A stretch of DNA of 64,000 bases, taken from positions 1 to 64,000 of the forward strand of contig JANOHP010000247.1 in assembly GCA_031406575.1 (NCBI GenBank), read 5' to 3'. Of this stretch, positions 8,556-15,619 are shown one piece after another (position 1 is the first letter of the stretch; each line of letters begins with the position of its first letter). Position numbers and translations under genes: made by a program. The notes beneath the pieces were generated by a model that ran no database searches, was not told the DNA's origin, and worked only from the letters and a program-made list of their open reading frames with translations. Source of the DNA: Ga0077555 sp031406575 (GTDB lineage Bacteria > Pseudomonadota > Alphaproteobacteria > Rhizobiales > Hyphomicrobiaceae).

Positions 8556-9989
8556 ATGGGGCCAGATAGCGCACAACGTTTCTATATCGACGGCACCTGG
8601 GTGGCACCCGCCGCGGCCCGCCTGATCGATGTCATCGACCCCTCGACCGAGGAATCGATCGGCCAGGTCGCCTTGGGTTCATCGACAGACGTGGACGCCG
8701 CCGTCGCCGCCGCCCGGCGCGCATTCGATGGCTTTTCCCAAACGAGCCGCGAGGAGCGCATGGCGCTGCTCGACACCATTGCCGCCGTCTACAAGCGCCG
8801 TTTCATCGAGATGGGCGAGACGATCAGCCGGGAAATGGGCGCACCTGTCGGCTTCGCGACACGCTTCCAGGCTGGCGCCGGTATGGGCCACTTCCGCGTC
8901 GTGCGCGACCTGCTGCGCGACTTCCCCTTTGAAGAAACGAGCGGCTCGACGACGATCATCCGCGAACCGATCGGGGTGATCGGCATGATCACGCCGTGGA
9001 ATTGGCCAGCCAACCAGATTTGCTGCAAGGTGGCGGCGGCGCTGGCAGCCGGCTGCACAATGGTGTTGAAGCCCTCGGAGGTGGCCCCCTATTCAGCCGT
9101 GCTGATCGCGGAAATGCTGCATGAAGCGGGCGTTCCCAAAGGCGCCTTCAACCTCGTTCACGGCGATGCATCCGTGGGTCAAGCCATCGCATCGCATCCC
9201 GGTATCGATTGCATTTCCTTCACCGGCTCGACCAAAGCGGGCGTGGACGTGGCCCTGCGCGCCGCGCCGACCGTCAAGCGCGTGGGCCAGGAGCTGGGCG
9301 GCAAGTCCGCCAACGTGCTTCTCGACGATGTCGATCTCGTTCAGGCCGTGACGGAGGGCGTGAAGCTGTGCCTGCGTAATTCGGGCCAGTCCTGCAATGC
9401 TCCAACGCGCATGCTGGTGCCACGGTCGCAAATGGCGCAAGCCGCGCGCATCGCCAAGGACGTGGCGGAAGCCGTCAAGGTCGGCAATCCGAAGGAGCCC
9501 ACGACCGAGATGGGCCCGGTGGTCTCGGAGGTGCAATGGCGCAAAATCCAGGGGCTGATCGACACGGGTGTGCGCGAAGGCGCCACTCTGGTGACGGGCG
9601 GAACCGGCAAACCCAGCGGCCTCGAGACGGGCTATTACGTCAAGCCGACCGTTTTTGCCGACGTCACGCCTGCCATGACGATCGCCAAGGAAGAAGCGTT
9701 CGGCCCGGTTCTGGCCATCATGGGCTACGACACGGACGACGAAGCCATCGCGATCGCCAACGATCACCCGTTCGGGCTCGCGGGATACGTCAGCGGTAAA
9801 GACTTGGCCCGCGCGCGTCGCGTGGCGGGTCGCATCCGTGCCGGTATGGTCACCATCAATATGGCGCCGGCCGACCCCACAGCGCCCTTCGGCGGTTATC
9901 GCCAATCCGGTAACGGCCGCGAGTGGGGCCGCTACGGCATCGAGGAATACCTGGAAGTAAAGGCTGTCATGGCCGCGAAAACCGGCTGA
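8556..9989 (+). CDS. NAD(P)-dependent aldehyde dehydrogenase
   Basis: This 477-residue member of the aldehyde dehydrogenase superfamily oxidises an aldehyde to its carboxylate with NAD(P). Visible catalytic elements are N149 in ITPWNWPANQ, K172 in KPSE, the general base E246 in GQELGGKSANV, and the nucleophile C280 in NSGQSCNAPTR. The frame is open 17 codons further upstream, but ATG 8556 is chosen because GGGAG precedes it and MGPDSAQRFYIDGTWV aligns with family N-termini. It ends convergently with, and overlaps by 23 bases, the RsmC-like gene. The specific aldehyde cannot be read from sequence; QSCNAPTR suggests the broad aldA/betaine-aldehyde-like group. Confidence 0.9.
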   Translation: MGPDSAQRFYIDGTWVAPAAARLIDVIDPSTEESIGQVALGSSTDVDAAVAAARRAFDGFSQTSREERMALLDTIAAVYKRRFIEMGETISREMGAPVGFATRFQAGAGMGHFRVVRDLLRDFPFEETSGSTTIIREPIGVIGMITPWNWPANQICCKVAAALAAGCTMVLKPSEVAPYSAVLIAEMLHEAGVPKGAFNLVHGDASVGQAIASHPGIDCISFTGSTKAGVDVALRAAPTVKRVGQELGGKSANVLLDDVDLVQAVTEGVKLCLRNSGQSCNAPTRMLVPRSQMAQAARIAKDVAEAVKVGNPKEPTTEMGPVVSEVQWRKIQGLIDTGVREGATLVTGGTGKPSGLETGYYVKPTVFADVTPAMTIAKEEAFGPVLAIMGYDTDDEAIAIANDHPFGLAGYVSGKDLARARRVAGRIRAGMVTINMAPADPTAPFGGYRQSGNGREWGRYGIEEYLEVKAVMAAKTG

Positions 9990-11019
9990 CCTTACGACCT
10001 ATGCCGCGTGCCCGCCAAACCGTGAAGCGGCCGTCGTCGGCAATCATGTCGATGCCGCTGAAGGCCGCCTCGAGCAGCGGACGGACCTTGACGCGGCGCT
10101 GGACGACGAACTGCAGTACGCCGCCAGCCTCCAGCCGTGTGGGTGCGTCGGTGATCAGGCGTTCCAGCACGCCGAGGTTTTCTGCGACGCCGTCGTGGAT
10201 GGGCGGGTTGGAAAGGATCGCGGCATACTTTTGCGCACCGGCTGCGCGCAGCGTATCTCCAGGTAGGATTCGGGCGTCGGGAACATTCTCCGCCGCCGCC
10301 GACAGCGCGATGGCGTCGGTGTCGAGGAGATCGAGGCGCGCGTTCGGGTACGCTTCACGCACGGCCGCCGCGATAATGCCGGTGCCGGACGCATAGTCGA
10401 GTACGTGCGCCGCCGGTGCCAGCGTCGGCAAGTCCGCAATCAACATGCGCGTGCCGTCATCGAGACGACCGTGGGCGAAGACGCCCGGATAGGTGATCCA
10501 CGGGCGGGAGCCGCGCCCCAGATCGAGGGCCGCTTCGTGACGCCACAGGGCGAGCTGACCGCGATACCCTTCGATCTGCGACCGACGCGGTCCGCAGATC
10601 ACGCGGCAGTGTCGCCGCGTGTCGAGCGTGGTAACCGTCTCGACGAAGCGCTCCAGCCGCGCGCCGGCGGAGCGAATGCCCTCGTCATTGGCCCCGAATA
10701 CCGCGATGGGCGCCCCTGCCGGAAGCCCTGACGCCACCGCATCGAGAGTGAAATCGAGTTCCTCTTTCGACTTCGGCATGCGCACGAAGGCAGACGAATA
10801 GGGACCGGGTGCAGGCCAAGCCGAAGCCGTCCCACTCGATCCGGATCGGCGGTTCCATCCGGTCGGTTTGGCGCCCGCTGCCGCGAGAACCGAGACGAGG
10901 CGCGCGTCCGGACTGCCAGCAACCAGCGGATGGGTTCCACGGGCGATATCGGGAAGGACGCCAATCAAAACGTCGATTGCCGGGTCGACGCCGCCAGCCG
11001 AAGATCGAGGGCCGGACAT
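9967..11019 (-). CDS. RsmC-like class I SAM-dependent methyltransferase
   Basis: This 350-residue protein has a C-terminal MTS-type methyltransferase domain. The SAM-binding segment reads VLDYASGTGIIAAAV at about 208-222. The substrate-amine motif is NPPIHDG at about 270, characteristic of the RsmC/RsmD group that modifies guanine N2 in 16S rRNA. The N-terminal 150 residues are weakly conserved, as in RsmC. The start ATG shares one base with the stop of nth upstream, suggesting a coupled nth-rsmC unit. The 3' end overlaps the convergent aldehyde dehydrogenase. Family assignment is good; G1207 specificity is inferred only from similarity to RsmC. Confidence 0.82.
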   Translation of the reverse strand: MSGPRSSAGGVDPAIDVLIGVLPDIARGTHPLVAGSPDARLVSVLAAAGAKPTGWNRRSGSSGTASAWPAPGPYSSAFVRMPKSKEELDFTLDAVASGLPAGAPIAVFGANDEGIRSAGARLERFVETVTTLDTRRHCRVICGPRRSQIEGYRGQLALWRHEAALDLGRGSRPWITYPGVFAHGRLDDGTRMLIADLPTLAPAAHVLDYASGTGIIAAAVREAYPNARLDLLDTDAIALSAAAENVPDARILPGDTLRAAGAQKYAAILSNPPIHDGVAENLGVLERLITDAPTRLEAGGVLQFVVQRRVKVRPLLEAAFSGIDMIADDGRFTVWRARGIGRKVSRFSRP

Positions 11020-11756
11020 CAGGGGATGACCTTTTCGGGTGAGCTACACAGATCGGCGACACCGCAGGATTCGCACTTTGGCCGCCGCGCGAGGCAGGTG
11101 TAGCGCCCGTGCAGGATGAGCCAGTGGTGCGCGTGATACAGGTATTGATCGGGAACGACGCGCATCAGGTCCGCCTCGACAGTATCGGGTGTTTTTCCGT
11201 TCGACAGCTTCAACCGGTGCGCGATGCGAAAGACGTGCGTGTCGACCGCCATCGTCTTCTGCCCGAAGGCCATGCTGAGGACCACATTCGCCGTCTTGCG
11301 GCCCACACCGGGCAGCATGGTCAGTGCATCCCGATCAGCGGGAACGACGCCACCGTAGTCGGCGATCAGTCGCTCCGACAGCGCGATGACGTTCTTGGCT
11401 TTGTTGCGAAAGAGCCCGATCGTCTTGATGTACTCCTGGACTTTTTCCACACCGAGCATCACCATTTTCTCCGGTGTGTCGGCGACGCGGAACAGAGCGC
11501 GCGTCGCTTTGTTGACGCCGGCATCGGTCGCTTGCGCCGACAGAACGACGGCCACGAGGAGGGTAAACGGGTTCGTGTGCTCCAGTTCGCCCTTCGGTTC
11601 GGCGTTGGCGGCGTGGAACCGGGCAAACATGTCCTCGATCATGGCCGGCGTCGTTTTCCACGGGCGGCGAGCAACGGTCGTCGAGGAGCCTGTTGCCACG
11701 CCTGATCGTTTTGCGGACGTGGCGTGTCGTTTTGCGGGTTTGTCGGCGCGCGGCAT
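11019..11756 (-). CDS. nth: Endonuclease III, base-excision repair glycosylase/AP lyase
   Basis: This 245-residue DNA glycosylase removes oxidised pyrimidines and cleaves at the abasic site. The helix-hairpin-helix is seen in MLPGVGRKTANVVLSMAF, followed by the catalytic aspartate in AVDTHVFRIAHRL. The lysine nucleophile is expected in the LPGVGRKTA element. The C-terminal iron-sulfur loop has CLARRPKCESCGVADLC, giving four cysteines with the CX6CX2CX5C spacing. The frame is open upstream to 12023, but that extension is antisense to the DUF2244 gene; ATG 11756 (MPRADKPAKR) is chosen, leaving a 40-bp divergent promoter region. The N-terminal 25 residues are basic and poorly conserved, so the exact start could lie slightly further in. 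Confidence 0.95.
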   Translation of the reverse strand: MPRADKPAKRHATSAKRSGVATGSSTTVARRPWKTTPAMIEDMFARFHAANAEPKGELEHTNPFTLLVAVVLSAQATDAGVNKATRALFRVADTPEKMVMLGVEKVQEYIKTIGLFRNKAKNVIALSERLIADYGGVVPADRDALTMLPGVGRKTANVVLSMAFGQKTMAVDTHVFRIAHRLKLSNGKTPDTVEADLMRVVPDQYLYHAHHWLILHGRYTCLARRPKCESCGVADLCSSPEKVIP

Positions 11757-11796
11757 CGCGTGGTTCTTTGTGCGGGATCCTCGGAGTGGCATAGTC

Positions 11797-12300
11797 ATGA
11801 ACGACTTCGGTCCCCCGACGCAAGCCCGGCCCGGCGCGGCTCCCCAGCGCTGGGTGTTGACGTCGCATCGGTCGCTGGGACGCAATGGCTTCCTGCTGCT
11901 GATGATCCTGCTCTGCGGCGTCAGTTTCGTGGCGGGGCTGGTCTTTTCCTTGATGGGCGCGTGGCCGGTAGCCGGTTTCTTCGGTCTCGATGTTCTGCTG
12001 GTTTGGCTCGCCTTCAAGCTCAACTACCGCTCGGGACGGCGCTATGAGACGGTCGATCTCGATGCCGACGAACTGGTGATTACCCGCGTGGCCCCCTCCG
12101 GCCGCCGGCAGGCGTTCACGTTCAATCCCTATTGGGTTCGCGTTCAGCTCGACGAAGCGGTCGACGGGCGCACGCGGTTGAAACTCGCCTTACGCGACCG
12201 CGCCTTCACTTTCGGCATGGGGTTGAACGACGACGAGCGACGCGATTTCGCGCAGATTCTTTCGGGCGCTCTGGCCGAAACGCGCGGCAGTCGCCGATAG
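11797..12300 (+). CDS. DUF2244 integral membrane protein
   Basis: This 167-residue inner-membrane protein has two closely spaced transmembrane segments (FLLLMILLCGVSFVAGLVFS and a second containing WPVAGFFGLDVLLVWLAF). A cytoplasmic beta-rich tail follows, with YETVDLDADELVITRVAPSG and FNPYWVRV. This matches the DUF2244 family, common in alphaproteobacteria and of unknown function. The start ATG at 11797 is preceded by GGAG and directs divergent expression from nth. The next gene on the strand is the Ada-like methyltransferase, a neighbour pair often seen in this order of bacteria. Confidence 0.88.
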   Translation: MNDFGPPTQARPGAAPQRWVLTSHRSLGRNGFLLLMILLCGVSFVAGLVFSLMGAWPVAGFFGLDVLLVWLAFKLNYRSGRRYETVDLDADELVITRVAPSGRRQAFTFNPYWVRVQLDEAVDGRTRLKLALRDRAFTFGMGLNDDERRDFAQILSGALAETRGSRR

Positions 12301-12395
12301 AGCAGATTATTGGACGCAGCCCCAGGTTTCGGGTCGTCGCGTTGGGTCGCTGCTTCTAAGGTGAGCCTCAATATCGCAACACCGCGAGGGTCGCC

Positions 12396-13289
12396 ATGCT
12401 GCAAGAGACGAGAACCGCAAACACGGTCGCGATGCCCGCCGCCGCGCCCGATTACCACCATATACGGCGCGCCATCGCTTTTCTGACCGAGCGCTGGCAA
12501 GACCAGCCCTCACTCGAGCTTTTGGCCTCGCATTTGGGCCTGGGCCCCACGCACACGCAGAAACTGTTCACGCGCTGGTGTGGCCTGTCACCCAAGGAGT
12601 TCGTGCAGGCGATCACCATCGATCATGCGCGGGGCATGCTCGAGGGCGCGTCGAGCTTGCTCGCCACGGCGCACGAGGTGGGATTGTCGGGATCGAGCCG
12701 CTTGCACGACCTCTTCGTTACCCACGAGGCAATGACACCCGGCGACTACAAGCGGCGCGGCGAAGGCCTCGAGATCGCCTACGGCTTCCATGCCTCGCCC
12801 TTCGGCGAAGCCCTCGTCATGGCAACCGTACGCGGTGTTGCGGGGCTGGCGTTCGTCGACGAGGACAAAGGGCAGACGCGGGCCGAAGCCTTGGCCGACA
12901 TGACGCGGCGCTGGCCGGCCGCGCGCTACGTGGAGACACCTGCGCAAACGGCGGTGCATGCCGCCCGCATCTTCGAACCCGCGCAATGGCGGGTAGAGCA
13001 ACCGGTCCGGCTGGTTCTGATCGGCTCTGATTTCGAGGTGCGCGTGTGGGAGACGCTGCTGAAAATTCCCATGGGACGGGCCGTCAGCTACGGCGACATC
13101 GCGCGACATTTGGGAGCGCAGTCCGCCTCGCGCGCGGTGGGCACGGCGGTTGGCCGCAACCCGATCTCGTTCGTGGTGCCCTGTCACCGGGTGCTGAGGG
13201 GCGACGGCAACCTCGGCGGTTACCACTGGGGGTTGACGCGCAAACGCGCGCTGATCGGCTGGGAGTGCGGACGCGTGCGCCAGTCGTAA
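12396..13289 (+). CDS. Ada-like O6-alkylguanine-DNA methyltransferase with AraC-type HTH
   Basis: This 297-residue suicide repair protein has an N-terminal AraC-type helix-turn-helix (about 20-125; LELLASHLGLGPTHTQKLF and SGSSRLHDLFVTHEAMTPGD). A C-terminal methylguanine methyltransferase domain follows. The alkyl-acceptor cysteine is C263 in VVPCHRVLRGDGNLGGYHWG. The recognition helix region contains GRAVSYGDIARHLGAQSASRAVG. The zinc-binding N-terminal Ada domain with its phosphotriester-acceptor cysteine is absent, so it should not be activated by methylphosphotriester transfer as E. coli Ada is. It may still bind DNA as a regulator. A second protein of this superfamily, lacking the cysteine, lies at 20804-21226. 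Confidence 0.92.
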   Translation: MLQETRTANTVAMPAAAPDYHHIRRAIAFLTERWQDQPSLELLASHLGLGPTHTQKLFTRWCGLSPKEFVQAITIDHARGMLEGASSLLATAHEVGLSGSSRLHDLFVTHEAMTPGDYKRRGEGLEIAYGFHASPFGEALVMATVRGVAGLAFVDEDKGQTRAEALADMTRRWPAARYVETPAQTAVHAARIFEPAQWRVEQPVRLVLIGSDFEVRVWETLLKIPMGRAVSYGDIARHLGAQSASRAVGTAVGRNPISFVVPCHRVLRGDGNLGGYHWGLTRKRALIGWECGRVRQS

Positions 13290-13296
13290 CGGCGGC

Positions 13297-13914
13297 TCAC
13301 GCCACCGCGGCGACCAGCTGCCGTGCGATACGCCCGACCTCCGCCGCCGATCGACCGGGACTGTAGAGTGACGAGCCGGTGCCGAAGCCCGACGCGCCTG
13401 CCGCGCGGTAGGCGGGGATGTTGGCCGCTGAAATACCCCCGACCGGGATCAAGCACGCCCCCTTCGGCAATACGGCGCGCATGGCCTTGACGACGGCAGG
13501 GCTGATCATCTCGGCCGGAAACAACTTCAGCGCGTCGGCGCCCGCCGCCAGAGCGGCGAACGCTTCCGTCGGCGTGGCCACGCCCGGCGCGCACACGAGG
13601 CCCGCCGATTTCGCGGCGCGGATCACCACCGGATCGGAATGCGGCATGACAATCAGGCGGCCGCCGACACGCGCCACATTCTCCACGTCGGTGGGAGACA
13701 TCACGGTGCCAGCACCGATCAGCGCACGATCACCGAAGGTTTTTGCCAGGATCCCGATGGACGCCAGCGGATCTGGCGAATTGAGCGGCACCTCCATGAT
13801 GCGGAACCCAGCGTCGAAGAGCGCATGGCCCACATCGGCGGCTTCATTGGGTTGAATGCCGCGCAGCACGGCGATCAGCGGACAGGCGGCGAGTGCGTCG
13901 TTGAACGACATCAT
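13297..13914 (-). CDS. dgoA: 2-dehydro-3-deoxy-6-phosphogalactonate aldolase
   Basis: This 205-residue class I aldolase of the KDPG/KDPGal family splits 2-keto-3-deoxy-6-phosphogalactonate into pyruvate and glyceraldehyde 3-phosphate. The catalytic glutamate lies in IMEVPLNSP and the Schiff-base lysine in DALKLFPAE. The phosphate-binding glycines are in IPVGGIS and GFGTGSSLY. The EVPLNSP variant is typical of DgoA; KDPG aldolases usually have EVTLRTP. The start overlaps the dgoK stop by four bases (ATGA), so kinase and aldolase are translationally coupled: dgoK makes the phosphorylated substrate that dgoA cleaves. Confidence 0.9.
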   Translation of the reverse strand: MMSFNDALAACPLIAVLRGIQPNEAADVGHALFDAGFRIMEVPLNSPDPLASIGILAKTFGDRALIGAGTVMSPTDVENVARVGGRLIVMPHSDPVVIRAAKSAGLVCAPGVATPTEAFAALAAGADALKLFPAEMISPAVVKAMRAVLPKGACLIPVGGISAANIPAYRAAGASGFGTGSSLYSPGRSAAEVGRIARQLVAAVA

Positions 13915-14834
13915 GGCGTGTTTCCGATGAGGCCCGCAGTGCGCGCGATTGCCAAAAGGCCGGCCACGGCGCAGTCGGGAGGTGCGATACGGCGGCGGAC
14001 GCCCAGGTGGTCCGCCGCCATGCGATAGCGCGCTTCGAGATCATGCGCGCCGAGAATGACGAGGTCCTGCGCGCCCCGGCGCAATCCTTCTCGCATCTCA
14101 GAGCCAATCAAGAGGCCGGACAGGTAGTCGGCGCTTTCGGACGCGTCGAGTTCACCAAACAGACCCTGCGTGCGCGTCGAGAAAATGCGGTGCAGCAGAG
14201 CGCCCGGCCCCGCGCCGTTTTCCGCTGAAGCTTCGAGCCCACGCCGGAAGCCCGCTTCCGAAAAAGCGCCGTCGGACATCATGCGTCCGAGGATCGTATG
14301 GCCGCGCAGGGCCGCGTAGACCTCACCGGTCATGAAGGTCTCGAAGCCGGCGATGGTGCGGTTTTCGACGCGGACCCATTTGGCATGCGTGCCCGGATGC
14401 ACGCAGATCGCCGTGTCCAAGCCGAGCTGAGCGATAGCCCCCAGTATTTGCGTTTCCTCGCCGCGCATGACGTCGGGCGCATTCCCAGCCGTTCGCACAT
14501 CGACGCCCGGAACGATCCCGATGGCGCCGATGCCGGGCTCCTCGAACATCGTCACAGCCGCACTGATGGAGGCGAGCGTGGCGGGACAGTGAACGTAAGG
14601 CACCTCGTGCCAACCCTGGCGGCTGCCGATCATGCCGCACATGAGGATCGGCAGGTCGGGGTGCAATTGGCGCCAGGGTGCAATGGCCTCCCGCAGCACG
14701 TCCGCAAAGCGCCCCTCAGCAGCCAGGATGCCCTGCGGCTTCTCGCATCGCTCGAGAACGGTGCCCTCGCCATCGACCAGCGCTGCGCGAAACGACGACG
14801 TTCCCCAGTCGATGGCGATCAGCCGTGCGGTCAT
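13911..14834 (-). CDS. dgoK: 2-dehydro-3-deoxygalactonokinase
   Basis: This kinase of about 307 residues phosphorylates 2-keto-3-deoxygalactonate at O6. The N-terminal phosphate-1 loop is LIAIDWGTSSFRAALVD. The conserved LCMCGMIGS-like segment appears as ILMCGMIGSRQGWHE, and VHPGTHAKWVRVE lies near the middle, all features of the DgoK family. I start at ATG 14834, which places the phosphate loop five residues in. An in-frame ATG at 14855 would add seven residues and cannot be excluded, since neither has a strong ribosome-binding site. It is followed directly by dgoA. A toxin-antitoxin module separates it from the sugar-acid dehydratase on the same strand. Confidence 0.88.
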   Translation of the reverse strand: MTARLIAIDWGTSSFRAALVDGEGTVLERCEKPQGILAAEGRFADVLREAIAPWRQLHPDLPILMCGMIGSRQGWHEVPYVHCPATLASISAAVTMFEEPGIGAIGIVPGVDVRTAGNAPDVMRGEETQILGAIAQLGLDTAICVHPGTHAKWVRVENRTIAGFETFMTGEVYAALRGHTILGRMMSDGAFSEAGFRRGLEASAENGAGPGALLHRIFSTRTQGLFGELDASESADYLSGLLIGSEMREGLRRGAQDLVILGAHDLEARYRMAADHLGVRRRIAPPDCAVAGLLAIARTAGLIGNTP

Positions 14835-14934
14835 GCTGGTGCTTTCGGTGCGCATGCGTGTGTCAACGAAACACCGGAGGCAGCATAATGCTTTCCTCAG
14901 GAACTCGGTCGTCGCAGCCTTCGGGGGCCCGCCA

Positions 14935-15270
14935 TCACGGCGTCAGCGCCTCGGCTACGGCCTTCGGGTTGCGGGCGATGACGGTGAGATAGGCACGCGC
15001 GCAGGTGTCGGGCTCGGCGGCGCCCTGCTCCCAATCGCGGAGCGTACCGAGCGGAATGCGGAACCGCGCCGCGAACTCCTCTTGCGTCAACCCCAGTGCT
15101 CTGCGGATGATCTTCGCGCGTGGAATGCGCTTCATACGCTCGAGGTCGTCGGGAGTGAGCGGCTGGGCGTCGGGATCACTCATGGCGGCGGCCAGCACCT
15201 CGTCGTCCGTCATTGGGCGCAGAGGCTCGAGGGGCTTATGCGTTCTGTTCGTAGTCGTCGTCTTGCTCAT
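14935..15270 (-). CDS. HTH antitoxin of a BrnT-type toxin-antitoxin pair
   Basis: This 111-residue protein has a C-terminal helix-turn-helix: KIIRRALGLTQEEFAARF followed by IPLGTLRDWEQGAAEPD, an XRE-like DNA-binding fold found in antitoxins paired with BrnT. The N-terminus is short and polar (MSKTTTTNRTHKPLEP). The start lies inside the 3' end of the toxin gene, overlapping by 35 bases, the usual toxin-first arrangement for brnT modules. It probably represses the module from the palindrome at 15524-15538 (inference). The gene itself appears intact even though the toxin carries a frameshift. Without that frameshift the toxin frame would end separately; now it reads straight into this one. Confidence 0.85.
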   Translation of the reverse strand: MSKTTTTNRTHKPLEPLRPMTDDEVLAAAMSDPDAQPLTPDDLERMKRIPRAKIIRRALGLTQEEFAARFRIPLGTLRDWEQGAAEPDTCARAYLTVIARNPKAVAEALTP

Positions 15271-15519
15271 GTTTGGTTGCCCGTCTCGCGGTGATGATGC
15301 GCACGCGGTCTTCGCGCTCGGTGTAGGCGACGTAATCAAGGCGCCCTCGACCATGCCGACGATGGTGAAGCGGTCCTCGCCGTAGTCCTCGCGATCGTCG
15401 ATTTCGCCGACGCCGAAGGGATCGGCGAACACCAGCCGGGCGCGGTCGAACGAGACGCCATGCTTGGCGTAGCTCTGCGCCGCCTTGTCGACATCCCATT
15501 CAAATTCGCCATCGCTCAT
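15236..15519 (-). pseudogene. brnT: BrnT-family toxin with a one-base frameshift
   Basis: The first 62 codons encode a good BrnT N-terminus: FEWDVDKAAQSYAKHGVSFD, ARLVFADP and GEDRFTIVGMVEG. The family's C-terminal half, DYVAYTEREDRVRIITARRA, follows in the adjacent frame and ends at the stop at 15236. The break falls at the CCC run at 15344-15346 on the plus strand; restoring one G on the coding strand would give VEGRLDYVAYTERED and an intact protein of about 94 residues. In the present sequence the frame continues in register into the antitoxin, giving a predicted 194-residue toxin-antitoxin fusion. BrnT is a ribonuclease-like toxin. Whether the deletion is biological or a homopolymer sequencing error cannot be decided here. 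Confidence 0.82.
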
Positions 15520-15523
15520 GATC

Positions 15524-15538
15524 TACTGTTTAACAGTA
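15524..15538. promoter_or_regulatory. Palindromic operator candidate upstream of the BrnT module
   Basis: TACTGTT (15524-15530) and AACAGTA (15532-15538) form a perfect 7-bp inverted repeat around one central T, five bases upstream of the brnT start. A TTGACG-like -35 on the minus strand lies at 15548-15543. The position fits autorepression by the HTH antitoxin, which is how such modules are generally controlled. Confidence 0.55.
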
Positions 15539-15619
15539 TCAGCGTCAAGCGTCCAGATCTCCCGGCCACGTCCTGGCGGACATTGCAGCTCTGACTTCGT
15601 AATCCTGTTCCCTCGTCAC

